Below are positions 21,001 to 31,000 of a DNA stretch of 64,000 nt, one piece after another (within the stretch, counting starts at the first letter, position 1; each line of letters starts with the position of its first letter). The DNA is from Verrucomicrobiota bacterium. GTDB taxonomy: Bacteria > Verrucomicrobiota > Verrucomicrobiia > Verrucomicrobiales > Akkermansiaceae. The notes under the pieces were generated by a model. It was given only the letters and a program-made list of their open reading frames with translations, was not told the origin of the DNA and searched no databases. Where the stretch lies: assembly GCA_026397725.1 (NCBI GenBank), contig JAPLUI010000319.1, positions 16,081 through 80,080 of the forward strand. Reading direction: 5' to 3'. Made by a program: the position numbers and the translations under genes.

Positions 21001-21273
21001 CCGCCATGTCATATACCAATCCTTGCGCGACTTGAACGAATCAAAATCGCAGACATAGAATGAGCCGCCAAATCCATGTGACTTCAGGATCGGTGCGCAG
21101 ACCGTATACCCGCTGAGCGGCCCATCGTCGAAGGTGAGCACTATCAATTTATCAGGAATCGGTTTCTTGAGAACCCCAGCCGGATCGTCCACCTTGGCCG
21201 GCTCCGCCCGCCCGAGGATCACACCAGCAACCAGCAACACACACATCGGTATTATCTTTGCTATTTCTTTCAT
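18049..21273 (-). CDS. Polysaccharide deacetylase fused to autotransporter-type beta-strand repeats
   Basis: Exported protein of 1074 residues. A signal peptide (about 1-24) is followed by a NodB-type deacetylase domain (about 40-250). LTFDDGP supplies the two metal-site Asp residues and GNHSAGH the two metal-binding His residues; MYHGVPD fits the later motif. Two similar modules follow (about 285-440), each ending in a 'YT(L/V)T..DGS..(I/V)YTV' pattern. The rest is a beta-solenoid with at least four autotransporter-associated repeats (NTYSGGT, NTYTGPTT, NTYSSQT, NSYTGPTT). It probably acts at the cell surface or is secreted, removing acetyl groups from a sugar polymer. It starts 9 bases after the preceding gene's stop. 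The domain calls are good; the substrate is unknown. Confidence 0.83.
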   Translation of the reverse strand: MKEIAKIIPMCVLLVAGVILGRAEPAKVDDPAGVLKKPIPDKLIVLTFDDGPLSGYTVCAPILKSHGFGGSFYVCDFDSFKSRKDWYMTWRQMKAMADGGLEVGNHSAGHFSGLGAMMGMEDELLSNHVPKPTTITWPLGGAAMTDVPALVSSGYLFARGGYSRPYRPTVDNGFDIPSVGLSNMPDFVKMVRQAAGGRIIVIMYHGVPDMEHPPCSVDPAVFKEQMQYLKDNKYKVIALRDLAEYVDPVKASKLPPTAKEFKDTEPVRLAEEIKPYANSANELQHFGFPNLPGGQIEKATIRVTVPYALDVTAIAPVVRLPDGASIAPKPEVARDFSKPQEYTLTFKDGSATIYTVIVNKVAASTDKDMLEFVMPGAGSIPISSTRMGVSMPINTDVTKLAPTLTVSPLAQVVPASGTPRDFTKPQTYTVTAQDGSSQVYTVAVVKSGKPNTFTWGKAETGNWSDASQWSNNLVSGSAPIVDGRDDYVLTFNQPGKNDVTHDLADGFLINQLNLEKKDHGNISLTGKSLTFAKNTAAGVLPGIMQRFLSQKDGLDVPIKLASDIHVVSPERCFLAVSGVISGDGRLTYDGHGTVFDGGADSNFSTLFIATKGTNTYSGGTIINGGRVLQYCKEQPLGTGPVTLNGGQLVCGKMTNPLIVNGGRIAGGSTEWNAPITLNGIAMLDGSASFNQTSGGISGPGGLTMIGTWSTWSIINKGVVSLYGTNTYTGPTTILKGAIAVKKAVALYNADSTKWTPANIIVSKTATLSLSAGGPGEFTGDQVGRLLKKLTTSINSNGMMAGSVLCLDVTHTNESVTVSADIANSKGAGGGPFIIKKSGAGTLQLSGKNTYSSQTILESGTLSVASLNSVVKGKTSSSLGTPTDIEAGEIVIGEEGKDGECALIYTGTGETTDRVINLVGKNSTMTFDQSGSGLFKLTSDLWISGYGSNKQIALTGDSAGTGDFAGSIVNPYDRAGKATTSLTKSGKGTWSLSGTNSYTGPTTVKQGTLSLTNPRSLSDKTEVSLSEDAMLDLNFKGEMRISKLYLDGKLQPAGTYSAANAPKFIKGKGVLKNQG

Positions 21274-21282
21274 ATGATTTGT

Positions 21283-23538
21283 TCATTCCGGCACTGCGGA
21301 TTGGAAACGATAGGATCCCGACCCAAGCTCATACACCGCCGCGCCGCTTTCCATGCGCAGGAACTTGACGCCTGCCGCTTCCGCTGCTGGCTTGTTAGAC
21401 TCGGTCACTCCGGCGGCGTCATTCGCCGGAACATACACCGTCGCGGTGGTGTTGATCGGTATGCTGACTTCCATGGTTAGCTTGTCCCCATCACGCTTCC
21501 AGTTGCTGACGATGCGGCCGTGAATCGAGTCATAGCCGCACTTCACCCAGGTGAGGTCGCCGACAATGGCCGGCTTGATGATGATTTTTTTGAAGCCGGG
21601 GCCGGATTCATCTGGGCAGATGCCTGCCAACCCCTGATAGAACCAACTGCCTGCGCTGGCAAAACAGGAATGGATCTGGGACCAGATACCGTCCCACTGT
21701 TCGCCGAAGGTGGTCATGCCCTGCGATAACAGATAGCCCCAGCCCGGATAATCCTGCTGATTGGCCATGCTGAAAGCCAGATCGTTGCGCCCGGTTTCCC
21801 GCAGCGATTTCAACAGGAAATAGGTGCCAAGCATGCCGGTATCAAGATGGCCTTTGTTTTTGACCATGACGGCATCATCGAGTGCTTTCTGAACGTTGGC
21901 ACGCTGCGCAGCCGGCACCATCCCCATCGCCAGCGGCAACGCCTGGTCCAACTCACGACCGCTCTCGTAAAGCTTCTCATTCTCTTTATAGTAAGTAGAA
22001 TGAATGAGCGTCTTGAGATCCGTGACTCTCTTCCCGAATTTTTTAGCGTCATCGGTCTTGCCAAGCACGTTGGCCGACTTGTTGACCTGGTTGATGCGGT
22101 TGAACAGGTTGTTAGAGCACTCGAAGGTGCCGGCGGATTCCAGATCCGATTCGATCATCAGTGCCTCGGCATCGCCGGGTGTAGGCGCGGCCGGCAGCCC
22201 TTCGACAATCGCATACTGGAAACTGAAGTAGTTGTGCTTTGGCCAAATCTGTTCGCCAGGCTTTCCCGCCGAGATGAATTCCAATTGCTGGTTGAATGTC
22301 GTGTAGGCGGTCGGCCCATGGTCGGTATTGAGTTTCCAGACCCCTGAGTTTTTTTCCTCTTCGGCAGTCTGCAAGCGCTTGTCGGCAAACCGGATCGTCA
22401 CCTTGTGACCGGCCTCGAGCTTCGGCAGCTTGAGCGTGAACCAGCCGTTGAGGTTGGTGCCGAAATCCAGTTCAAACATGTTGGGGGTCATGGCAGTGCA
22501 TTTCACCACTGGAAACTTCTTGGTGATGCGGTTGGGCGGGCATGCCTGCGCCGTCGCGACGCCGGTCGGTTCCGCAAACTCTTCCACAGGCTTCCAAGAA
22601 CCATTCGTGCAGCCAACCTCGTTCCAGCCATCGATATCACGGCGCTCATCGATAGTTTCGCGCCCGTTGCCGCACCAGCTCCATCCGAATTCCGTGTGCG
22701 AGCTGTCCATCCAGGTCCAGGTGGGGTCCGTCCCGACCACCACCCTCTGTCCGGCGAGCGACATGTCGAGTTGCACCCTGGCAATGGGCATATGCTCCTG
22801 ATTCTTCCTGATAAAGGACAAGCCCAATCCCAACCATACGCCCACGCAGTTGGTTCCGGGCTTCAGGTACTTGCTGAGGTCATAGGTATTGTAGAGCGTG
22901 CGCTTCCGGTAAACAGCCACGGCCGGCATCAGCACATCATCGCCCACCTTCTTGCCGTTGATATACAATTCATAATTGCCCTTCACATTCACAAAGGCAG
23001 TCGCCCGCTCCGGCACGGCCGCAAGCGTAAACTCCTTGCGCAACCAGGGTGAGGTTTCACCGCCCGCCTTGACCCACTTCGCCTGCCAGTCTTCTGGCTT
23101 CAACAGACCCATGGACCAGAATGCCGGCGCACCCCATTCCGAAGCCTTTCCATCATTGAGCCACACCCGCACTTTCCAATGGCAATAAGCCCGCGACTCC
23201 AACGACTTGCCGGCATATTCCAACTGGATGCTCTGGTCGCTCGCCACCTTCCCGCTGTCCCACAGGTCGCCCTGGTCGTTAGCTAACAACTCCGGGGAAG
23301 ACGCGACCAGCACCTGACAGGCGGTTTGTTTCTGACCTCTGTCTACTGACCTCTGGCTTCTCTCTTCAATGATCCATGACAGGCGCGGCTTTTGCGCGTC
23401 GATGCCGAGCGGGTTGTCGCGGTATTCGCAGCGCAGGTTCTTGAGGTCCATGGCTGAGATGCTCGCGATGCCGGGCAGCATTGCCACGGCAACAAGTAGG
23501 CAGGCCGCAAAGCGGCGAATGGATGAATGAGGTTTCAT
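21283..23538 (-). CDS. GH78-family protein lacking the catalytic segment (internal deletion)
   Basis: 751-residue exported paralogue of the gene at 1-2493. The start at 23538 is chosen because AGGA lies 9-12 bases upstream and the signal peptide MKPHSSIRRFAACLLVAVAM begins there; an in-frame upstream ATG at 23604 is less likely. The N-terminal domains (GYxxLYINGKKVGDD-like block, LGLGLSFI) and the C terminus match the paralogue, including an almost identical stretch around KCGYDSIHGRIVSNWK. Near 22070-22095 the protein jumps from CSNNLFNRINQ straight to KSANVLGKTDDAKKF. About 160 residues are absent there, including the DCPNRE..GWTGD block. It should therefore be catalytically dead unless it acts as a binding protein. 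It is the first gene of the operon. Confidence 0.8.
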   Translation of the reverse strand: MKPHSSIRRFAACLLVAVAMLPGIASISAMDLKNLRCEYRDNPLGIDAQKPRLSWIIEERSQRSVDRGQKQTACQVLVASSPELLANDQGDLWDSGKVASDQSIQLEYAGKSLESRAYCHWKVRVWLNDGKASEWGAPAFWSMGLLKPEDWQAKWVKAGGETSPWLRKEFTLAAVPERATAFVNVKGNYELYINGKKVGDDVLMPAVAVYRKRTLYNTYDLSKYLKPGTNCVGVWLGLGLSFIRKNQEHMPIARVQLDMSLAGQRVVVGTDPTWTWMDSSHTEFGWSWCGNGRETIDERRDIDGWNEVGCTNGSWKPVEEFAEPTGVATAQACPPNRITKKFPVVKCTAMTPNMFELDFGTNLNGWFTLKLPKLEAGHKVTIRFADKRLQTAEEEKNSGVWKLNTDHGPTAYTTFNQQLEFISAGKPGEQIWPKHNYFSFQYAIVEGLPAAPTPGDAEALMIESDLESAGTFECSNNLFNRINQVNKSANVLGKTDDAKKFGKRVTDLKTLIHSTYYKENEKLYESGRELDQALPLAMGMVPAAQRANVQKALDDAVMVKNKGHLDTGMLGTYFLLKSLRETGRNDLAFSMANQQDYPGWGYLLSQGMTTFGEQWDGIWSQIHSCFASAGSWFYQGLAGICPDESGPGFKKIIIKPAIVGDLTWVKCGYDSIHGRIVSNWKRDGDKLTMEVSIPINTTATVYVPANDAAGVTESNKPAAEAAGVKFLRMESGAAVYELGSGSYRFQSAVPE
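23331..23365. repeat. Heptanucleotide repeat inside the second GH78-type gene
   Basis: Five 7-base units (TCTGACC, TCTGTCT, ACTGACC, TCTGGCT, TCTCTCT) lie in frame and encode an Arg/Ser/Gln-rich stretch. They match the repeat at 2295-2329 in the paralogue, so the array predates or accompanied the gene duplication. Confidence 0.65.
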
Positions 23539-23816
23539 GTGGATTCCTGATGGCTGTGTTTGCGCTGAATCCCCCATACTTTTCAGGCTGCGATGCTCTT
23601 TCACCGAATACTGCTAGAAAATTGCTTTCCCGGTGAAGGCCGGTGAAAGAGCCGGTAGGGGAGCTTCGCTGCGCTACGCCCGCCCAAGCCGGACCGGAGG
23701 GCGGGAAAAGAATGAAGAGGATGGCGGGCCGAGGTTCGCGGACGGGGTCGATTCTTCTCTCTAGCGGGTGGGCATTCTGGCGCATGACATTCCGCTGGCG
23801 CAGCATGCCAAGACGG

Positions 23817-23944
23817 CTTGAGGGGGATTCATCACTGGTCGGCCTGTCTGCGTGCGGATGCGCACAGACAGGGGTTGATCCAATGACTTTTTCCAATTCT
23901 GAAATGATTCTGCCATCAATGATTCTGCCATACCTGAGTAGTAA
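23817..23944 (-). repeat. Truncated copy of the MITE-like element
   Basis: This stretch matches the inner part and one end of the full element at 56180-56371, in inverted orientation relative to it. I counted four mismatches in about 126 bases. It keeps the central imperfect palindrome (CCTGTCTG...CAGACAGG), two GATTCTGCCAT units and the terminal ACCTGAGTAGTAA, but the other end is replaced by unrelated sequence. It directly abuts the methyltransferase fragment. Confidence 0.8.
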
Positions 23945-24403
23945 CTCCCCGGCTTGCTTGCGGAGGCTGGCGGCCCCGGCCCCGAGTTGTTTCACCTCGG
24001 CGGAGGCACCGGCGGCGAGTTTTGCCTTGGCGGCGTCGGCCACCTGATCGGCTTGCGCTTCGGCGCGGTCGGCTTCCTCGTGGAGGGTGGCGGCGGCAAT
24101 GCGCACCGCGTCCCGTTCCTCGCGCAACGGTTCGATAATGGTGGGGCGGATCAGGCGTTCGACGTAGGTGCGGGGCGGGTATTCCGCGCCGAGCTTGTGG
24201 CGTTCGCGGGCATCGAGGGCGCGAGTGGGGAGCGTGCCGAAGATGGACGGCTCGACGGCGCTCCAATCCTTGGCGGCGGCATCAATGAGTATGGCCAGTT
24301 GCGCGGCGGAGAGCGGCAGGGCGGTGGTGGTCTCGAACAGCCCGCCGTTGAAGCAGGCGATTTCCTTCATTAGCAGCGCTGAAAACTCGGTGCCGGTGGC
24401 CAA
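23945..24403 (-). pseudogene. Fragment of an MmeI-like DNA methyltransferase
   Basis: About 150 residues resemble the central part of large type II restriction-modification or BREX-type DNA methyltransferases of the MmeI group. The order FNGGLF, DWSAVEPSIFGTLPTRALD, LGAEYPPRTYVERLIRPTIIEPLREE is characteristic; in functional proteins it lies just before the S-adenosylmethionine-binding catalytic domain. Here the N-terminal part is missing beyond 24403 and no catalytic NPPF-type motif follows. Downstream the frame runs directly into the MITE-like repeat. It is a remnant that cannot encode an active methylase. The reading frame continues to 23366 only by chance, through the repeat and antisense to the GH78 gene. 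Confidence 0.7.
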
Positions 24404-25077
24404 GGATTACCGGATGCTCTTGCTGGCGGAAGGCGAGGAAAAGTTGCAGGAAGTGAGCGGTGCCGGGGGCGTCATTGAGGTGAAGGTGGTCAGGAGAGGC
24501 ATGAAGAAGGAAGCGGTGGAAGCGGAGGTTGGTGGTGCCAGGGAAGGCGGGGCCGGGGCTCATGCGGTCGGGCTAGGTGAGGAGCATGTCCCGGGCATCC
24601 TGCGAGCAGCGGTCGAGTTCATTGACGACCTGGGACTCTGAGCCTGGATTCGGGTGTCACACAGACGGCGACATGGTCCCTGGCCGGTTTCAGGCGCTCC
24701 CGATTGGCCGGGTCCTGATTCCCCAGATCGACCATCCGGGATTTGAAGTTCGCCTGGCGCTGCGGGTCGTCGCGGCGTGGTGCGATGACCGATGGCTTGC
24801 CACAGGCAGCATGAGCAGGATGAGGGAAATCATTCCCGGCCGGGTCAGCGAGGGGTGCGCCTTTCCGCAATGAGACAGGTGGCCGTGCGCCGGGCAATTT
24901 CGCGCAACATTCCGCGTAACCCGCCGCAGCGGTTCCTGATGATGGGAGTGCGGAGACGATGTGCCGGAGCACCCGGCACCCCGTCCCGGCGGCAGCGACC
25001 CCTGGCTGCGGACTGCCAATCCCAGCACCTTTCGAGATACCGATTTTGATGTTGACCCAATGATTCCAAACCATAAC
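24404..25077. other. No confident gene
   Basis: About 670 bases separate the methylase fragment from the kinase gene. Short frames on both strands show no recognisable family. A 36-base stretch at 24907-24942 (beginning ACATTCCGCGTAAC) recurs with a few changes at 49292-49327. The kinase promoter should be here, but I see no clear -35/-10 pair. Confidence 0.5.
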
Positions 25078-28000
25078 ATGAGCAAAGCCATGACGGATTC
25101 GCCCAATTGCCAGGCCTGTGGCACTCCGCTCGCGCGGGGTCGCAGTGGTGACATGTGCCCCACCTGCTTGTTGCGGGTGGCCATGGGGGGCGAGTCGCTG
25201 TCGCCCGCCGCGCCCCAGCCCCTGCCCGACCTGGCCGCACTGCAGGCCTTGTTTCCCGACCTGGAGATCATCGGCTTGCTCGGGCGGGGCGGCATGGGCG
25301 CGGTCTATCAGGTGCGCCAGCCGTCGCTCGAGCGCATGGCGGCACTCAAGATCCTGCCGCCGGACCTCGCCGGGGAGCCGGGTTTCCGCGAGCGCTTTCA
25401 CCGTGAAGCCCGCACCATGGCGGCACTCAATCACCCCAACATCGTCACCATCCATGACTTCGGCGAACACGGCGGGGTGTTCTTTTTCCTGATGGAATAC
25501 GTCGATGGCGGCGACCTCGGGCGGGCCATCCGCAGCGGCACGCTCACCGTTCGCGAGGCGCTCGCCATCGTCCCGCAAATCTGCGAGGCCCTCCAATACG
25601 CCCACGATTCAGGGGTCGTCCACCGCGACATCAAGCCCGGAAATATTCTGTTAGATTCGCGCGGTCGGGTGAAGGTGGCCGATTTCGGCATCGCGAAAAT
25701 CGTGGGTGCCGCCAGCGATCCCGGGTTGCCGCGCGATTACCTGCTGGGGACCCCCGAATACATGGCCCCGGAGCAACGCGAGGGTGCCGGCGAGGTTGAC
25801 CACCGGGCCGACATCTACTCGCTAGGTGCCGTGTTTTACGAACTCCTAACCGGCAAGCCACCGGTCGAAGGGCACCACCCAGCGCCATCGGAGTGCATGA
25901 CGCTGGACGCGCGGATCGATGACATGGTCCTGCGGGCGATGGCCACCGACCCGCAACTCCGGTACCAGCAGGTCAGTGAATTGCGGGAAGCAGTCGAGCG
26001 GATCACGCGGCGTTCGCGGGCCGTGTGGCCGATCACCGTCGGGGTGCTGCTCGGCGCTTCTATCATCGCCAGCGCGCTGTGGTGGCGGGACCGGCCGGCG
26101 GTGGCGGTCGATCCCTTTCCGCCGGTGTGGGAAAACTCGCTGGGCATGAAGTTCCGGCTGGTGCCGGGCACCGACCTCCGGCTGTCGATATGGGAAACCC
26201 GGGTGGGCGATTGGCAGGCCTTCGAGGCGGGCGACGGACTGCCGACCGGGGCCAGGCGGGCCACTGGAAATCCGCTCGAGCCGCTCGCCATCGCCGAGGG
26301 CGAGCGGATTCGCGCCTTCTGCGCATGGCTCACGCGGACGGAGCGGGCGGCCGGGCGAATCGGCAAGGATGAAATCTACCGTTTGCCGAGCGACCATGAG
26401 TGGAGTCTGGCGGTGGGCTTGCAGGAAGCTGCGGACGCCGCGCCGATGGACCTGCACCTGAAGGACCGCGAGCATTATCCGTGGGGCACGCGGGCGCCAA
26501 TTCCGGACGACGCGGGAAACTACGCGGATTCCGCCCTGCGCGAGCGGATGCCCAACGCGGTGGTGGTGCCCAACTACTATGACGGCCATGCCTATGCCGC
26601 GCCGGTCGGAAGTTTCCCGGCCAACCCGGCGGGCTTTCATGATCTGGGCGGCAACCTGTGGGAAGCGGTTAGCACCGGGGCCGGTGACGAAGCGGGCCTG
26701 GTGTATCGCGGCGGCTCGTGGGCGGCCGGGGCCACGGACGGCGATTGGACCTGCCTGTTGTCATCGTTCCGCGCGTCACCGAAATCCGTGTCGCCGCTGG
26801 AGGCGGGCTTCCGGGTCGTGTTGGCCAAGGCGGGTGCCACGCCCAAACCGAACCAGCTCGCCGCGGCTCGCGAGGGCGACCTCGCCTCTCTAACGGAGCA
26901 ACTGGCAGCCGGCGCGGAGGTCAACCAACGCGATGCCATGGCCCGCACCGCCTTGCATTGGGCGGCCTGCGGCGGGTACGCCGACGCGGTCGCGGCCTTG
27001 ATCAAGGCCGGTGCCGACATCGCCGCCAAGGACAAGAATGGCGAAACCCCGTTGCATGGCGCGGCGGCCGCAGGGTCCCTGCCGGCGGTGCAGGCGCTGG
27101 TGCAAGCCGGGGCCAAGGTCAGAACCCGCATCACCCGCACCGGCATGGAACCGATTCACCTGGCGGTGAAAGCGGGACGGCCTGAGTTGTTGGATTTGCT
27201 GGCGAGCCACGGGGCCGACCTCCAGGTCATCGACAACCTGCACAACGCGCCGCTGCACTACGCTGCCAGCGCCGGAGCACGCGACGCCATCGAGTGGCTG
27301 GCCGCCCGCAAGGTGCCGCTGGATGCGCCGGGGCTGGGCGAGGCCACCGCCCTCGGCATGGCGGCGTTTGGTGGCGATGAGGAAACCTGCGCGTTGTTAC
27401 TGCGGCTCGGCGCGGCACCCAATCCAACCAGCGGCGCGCTGCTGAGTCCGCTGGCATGGGCGGTGATGGGGGCACACCCGGAGGTGGTCGCGCTGTTGCT
27501 GCGTCATGATGCCGACCCGAAACCCGTGATGGTGGGAACTGCGGCGGGCATGGACCCGGCGACTTTGCAACCCGGCAAACCCGGGAAGGATAGGGACCTC
27601 CCCAAACTGCCGTTGCTGCCGGCGTCGCAACCCGGCAACCGCGCGGCGGTCATCCGTCTGTTGGTCGAGCACGGCATGCCGCTCGAACAACGCGATCCGC
27701 AGGGGTACACGCCGTTGCTCAACGCCGCCTATCGCGGCAACACCGAAGCCGTCCAAACCCTGTTGGAACTCGGCGCCACGCCCGATGCCGCCGACAAGGA
27801 CGGTTTCACCGCCCTCCACTCGGCCGCCGAGCAAGGGTTCCTCAAGCTGGTCGAGTTGCTGTTAGGAAAGGGTGCCCAACCCGATGTGCCGAATGGCGAA
27901 GGCAGTACCGCGCTGTACTGCGCGGCGCTCACGGGCCACCGCGAGGTGGTGGAACGCTTGCTGAATGCCGGGGCGAACGTCGAAGGCCTGCCCCAGGCAC

Positions 28001-31000
28001 TCAGCACGCCGGTGCAAACGGCGGCCGAGCATGGCCACGCCTCAGTGCTGGCCTTGCTGTTAGAGCGCGGCGGCAACCCGAACGCGGTCACCAAGGCCAC
28101 GGGCATGACCGCCTTGATCGGTGCTGCCTTCACCGCTCCGAAGTTGCTCGCGAGGAACTCCATCAAAATGTCGCCCCCTCTCGCCGCCTCACCCCACGGC
28201 GAGCAGGCCGACTATGTGCATTGCGTTAGCCTGCTGTTGGAGCACGGTGCCAACCCGCGGGCCGCCATGAATGACGGCACCACCGCCCTGCATGCGGCGG
28301 CCGATTCCAACCAGGCCGAAGCCGTGACCCTGCTGCTCAAGGCCGGGGTTGCACCGGACCTCCTCGATCACGAGTCATTCACCCCGCTGCATCGCGCCGC
28401 CCAGAGCGAGGCGGCGGACGCGGCGAAGGTGTTGTTAGACAAGGGTGCGAATCCCGTGCCGCCCTTGAATCCGAGCACTCCGCTGCACGTTGCCGCCAAG
28501 GCCGGAGCGGTCAAGGTGGCCACCCTCCTGTTCGAGCACGGGGTCGCCCCGAACCCGCGCGATGGCGTGAGTGCCACCCCGCTGCATTGGGCCGTCCAGA
28601 CGGGACAAACGGACATGATCGGCCTGCTCGCCAAGCACGGGGCCGACCTGGCGGCGCGTGATTTCACCTACAACACTCCGCTCCACACCGCCGTGAATCT
28701 CGGCAAAGTGGAGATCGTCCGCGCCCTGCTCGCGGCCGGTGCCAATCCCGCGCTGCGCAACATGGAAGGCGCCACCCCGCTCGATATCGCCAGGGCCAGG
28801 CGCCTCTCTGAAATGGTCACCGTGTTGTCCCAGCCTAGCAAAACATCAATCCCACAGCCCCCCCCCCCGATGAAAACAATCCGTAGCCTAACTCCCATCC
28901 TCCTGTCATGCTGCTGTTGGCTCCTGGCACCGCCCCTGCTTACCCGTGCCGAAGATGCGGCGGTGGCTGAACCGGCAGTGTTCGAGGCCCTGACCGCCGC
29001 CGACAAACTGCTGGCGGCAAAGAAAGTCGATGAGGCGGTGGCGATCCTCCGGGCCGCGCTCCGCGAGCCCGGCCTGCCACCCGATGATGTGGCCGTCGCC
29101 AACCTGCACCTGAAGTTGGCCTTTGCCTGCCGCCAATCTAACAAGCATGCCGAGGCCTATACCGCCGCTGCTGCCGCCGCCCCGATTTTCGAGCAGGCGA
29201 TGGGCCGGGAGAACCCGTTTGCGCTGTGCGCCCGCTGGTTGGCCGCCCGCGAGGCCATGGCCGCCAACCAAGCGGCGGAGGCCGCGCAACAAGCCGCGCC
29301 GTTGTTGGAAACCTTGCGGGACTACGTGACCTCCGGCCGGGCCGCCAAGGCACGGTGGGAGGACGTGCCGGGCCTCCAGCCACTGCTGGCCGAACTGCCC
29401 GCCTTGAACGAGGCGGGCCTCGCCGCCGTGGCCTCCCTGTTAGGCCGGGCCTGGGCGGCTGCCGGTGAGCCGGACAAGGCCCTGCCCGTGTTGCGGGGCG
29501 CCGCCGCATTGTTAGAAAACCTGCATGGTCGCGGGCACCCGGAACTGGTGGAGGTCCAACAAGTCTTGGAAGCCCTCGCGGCGAAGCGTGGCGAGGACGC
29601 CGGGCGCCGCTATGTGGGCGATCTCGGCTCGAGCCTCAAGCTGGTCTTCGAGGGCAACGCCACGTTTGCGGCGGAGGACTTGCGCAAGGCCCTCGCGATG
29701 GACGTCGGGTTCGTGCTGGCGTCGCATCCGGCGGCGGAGTTTGCCGATTTCCCGCCGGTGATCCAAAAGGGCCTGCACGCCGGCTATCTCAGCGCGGGCT
29801 TTCCACAGGCCGCTGTGGCAGTCACCCGCGACGGCGAGTGCCTGAGGGTGCGGATCACGGAAGGATCGCGCTGCCGCATGGGCAACATCCGCATCGAAGG
29901 CACGCGGGAGGTGGACCCGGACAAGCTGCGCCAAAAGCTCCTCGTGGTTGCCAAGGACGCCACCGACAGCACCTTCGCCGGCTTGCTCCGCAAGACGATG
30001 TTAGGATACCGGAACCTGCTGCCGCAGACGGCTGCGGAGGATGCGGCCGCCAAGGCCACCATCGATAACATCAACAAACAGATTCCCTCCGGCCGCTGGG
30101 GTGCCGACATGGGCAACATGCCCAAAGAGGCGGTCCCGGGCGCGGAGCAGGGAGCCACCTTCCCGGACTTTCTCCAGAATATGTTAAGCTCCCAGCTATC
30201 AACCAGCTCCGGCGGCAAGGCGGACTGGGTTCCCGGCGATCCGGTGAAGTTCCTGGAAGATGACACCAATCCGCTCCTCGCCACCGTCCACCAGTATCTC
30301 GCGGAACTCGGTCGTCCCATGGCACGGCTGAGCACCGCGCATGAATTCCGCGATGACGACACCGTGGACCTCGTGATCAGGATCGAGGATGAGGGCCCGG
30401 CGGCCGTGGTCGGACGCGTCGATGTCGTCGGCTGCACGCGGGATTCCGTCGAGGAAGTCGCGGCGGCGGCCGGTTTGGTCGCCGGCCAACCCGTCACCCC
30501 GATGTTGTTAGACAAGGCCACCGTGGCCCTCTGGAACACGGGCCGGTTTTTCCCGTTCACCATCACCTTCAAAGCCCGGGACCAGCAGGCCTGGGAAGTC
30601 GATCTGACCATCCAGGTGCGGGAAATCGCCGGGGTACCGCCCCTCACCGAGACGCTGGCACCCGAACTGGAAAGCGCCCGGCGTTTCATCGCCACGCTCA
30701 ACGAGTGGATGGCCACCGGCAAGTTCACCGACTATCAATTGACCTCGACGGGAGCGGATGGCGAGCGCACGGTGCTTGGATTTTCCAGTCGTGATGGCCT
30801 GATTGTGGAAAACCGCAGCGGCGACTCGCGCGAATGCCAGGTGGTCAGCGTGGCGCGGAACGAGATTTGCTTTGATCTGACCTCGGGGGATCATCGTGGC
30901 CGCGGCCGCCTGCCCGGGCCCTCTGAAAAGTCGTCGGTGTGGATCCATCTGTTGCCGGGCGAGAATGACGACGGCAAGTTGTGCTACGGGGCGGGCATCG

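Noticed and set aside
23366..24403. Intact 345-codon minus-strand gene
   Set aside because: Only the first 150 or so residues resemble a methylase; the rest is the repeat element and out-of-frame GH78 sequence.
24619..25605. 328-codon minus-strand frame upstream of and overlapping the kinase
   Set aside because: It overlaps the clear kinase domain on the opposite strand and shows no recognisable protein family.
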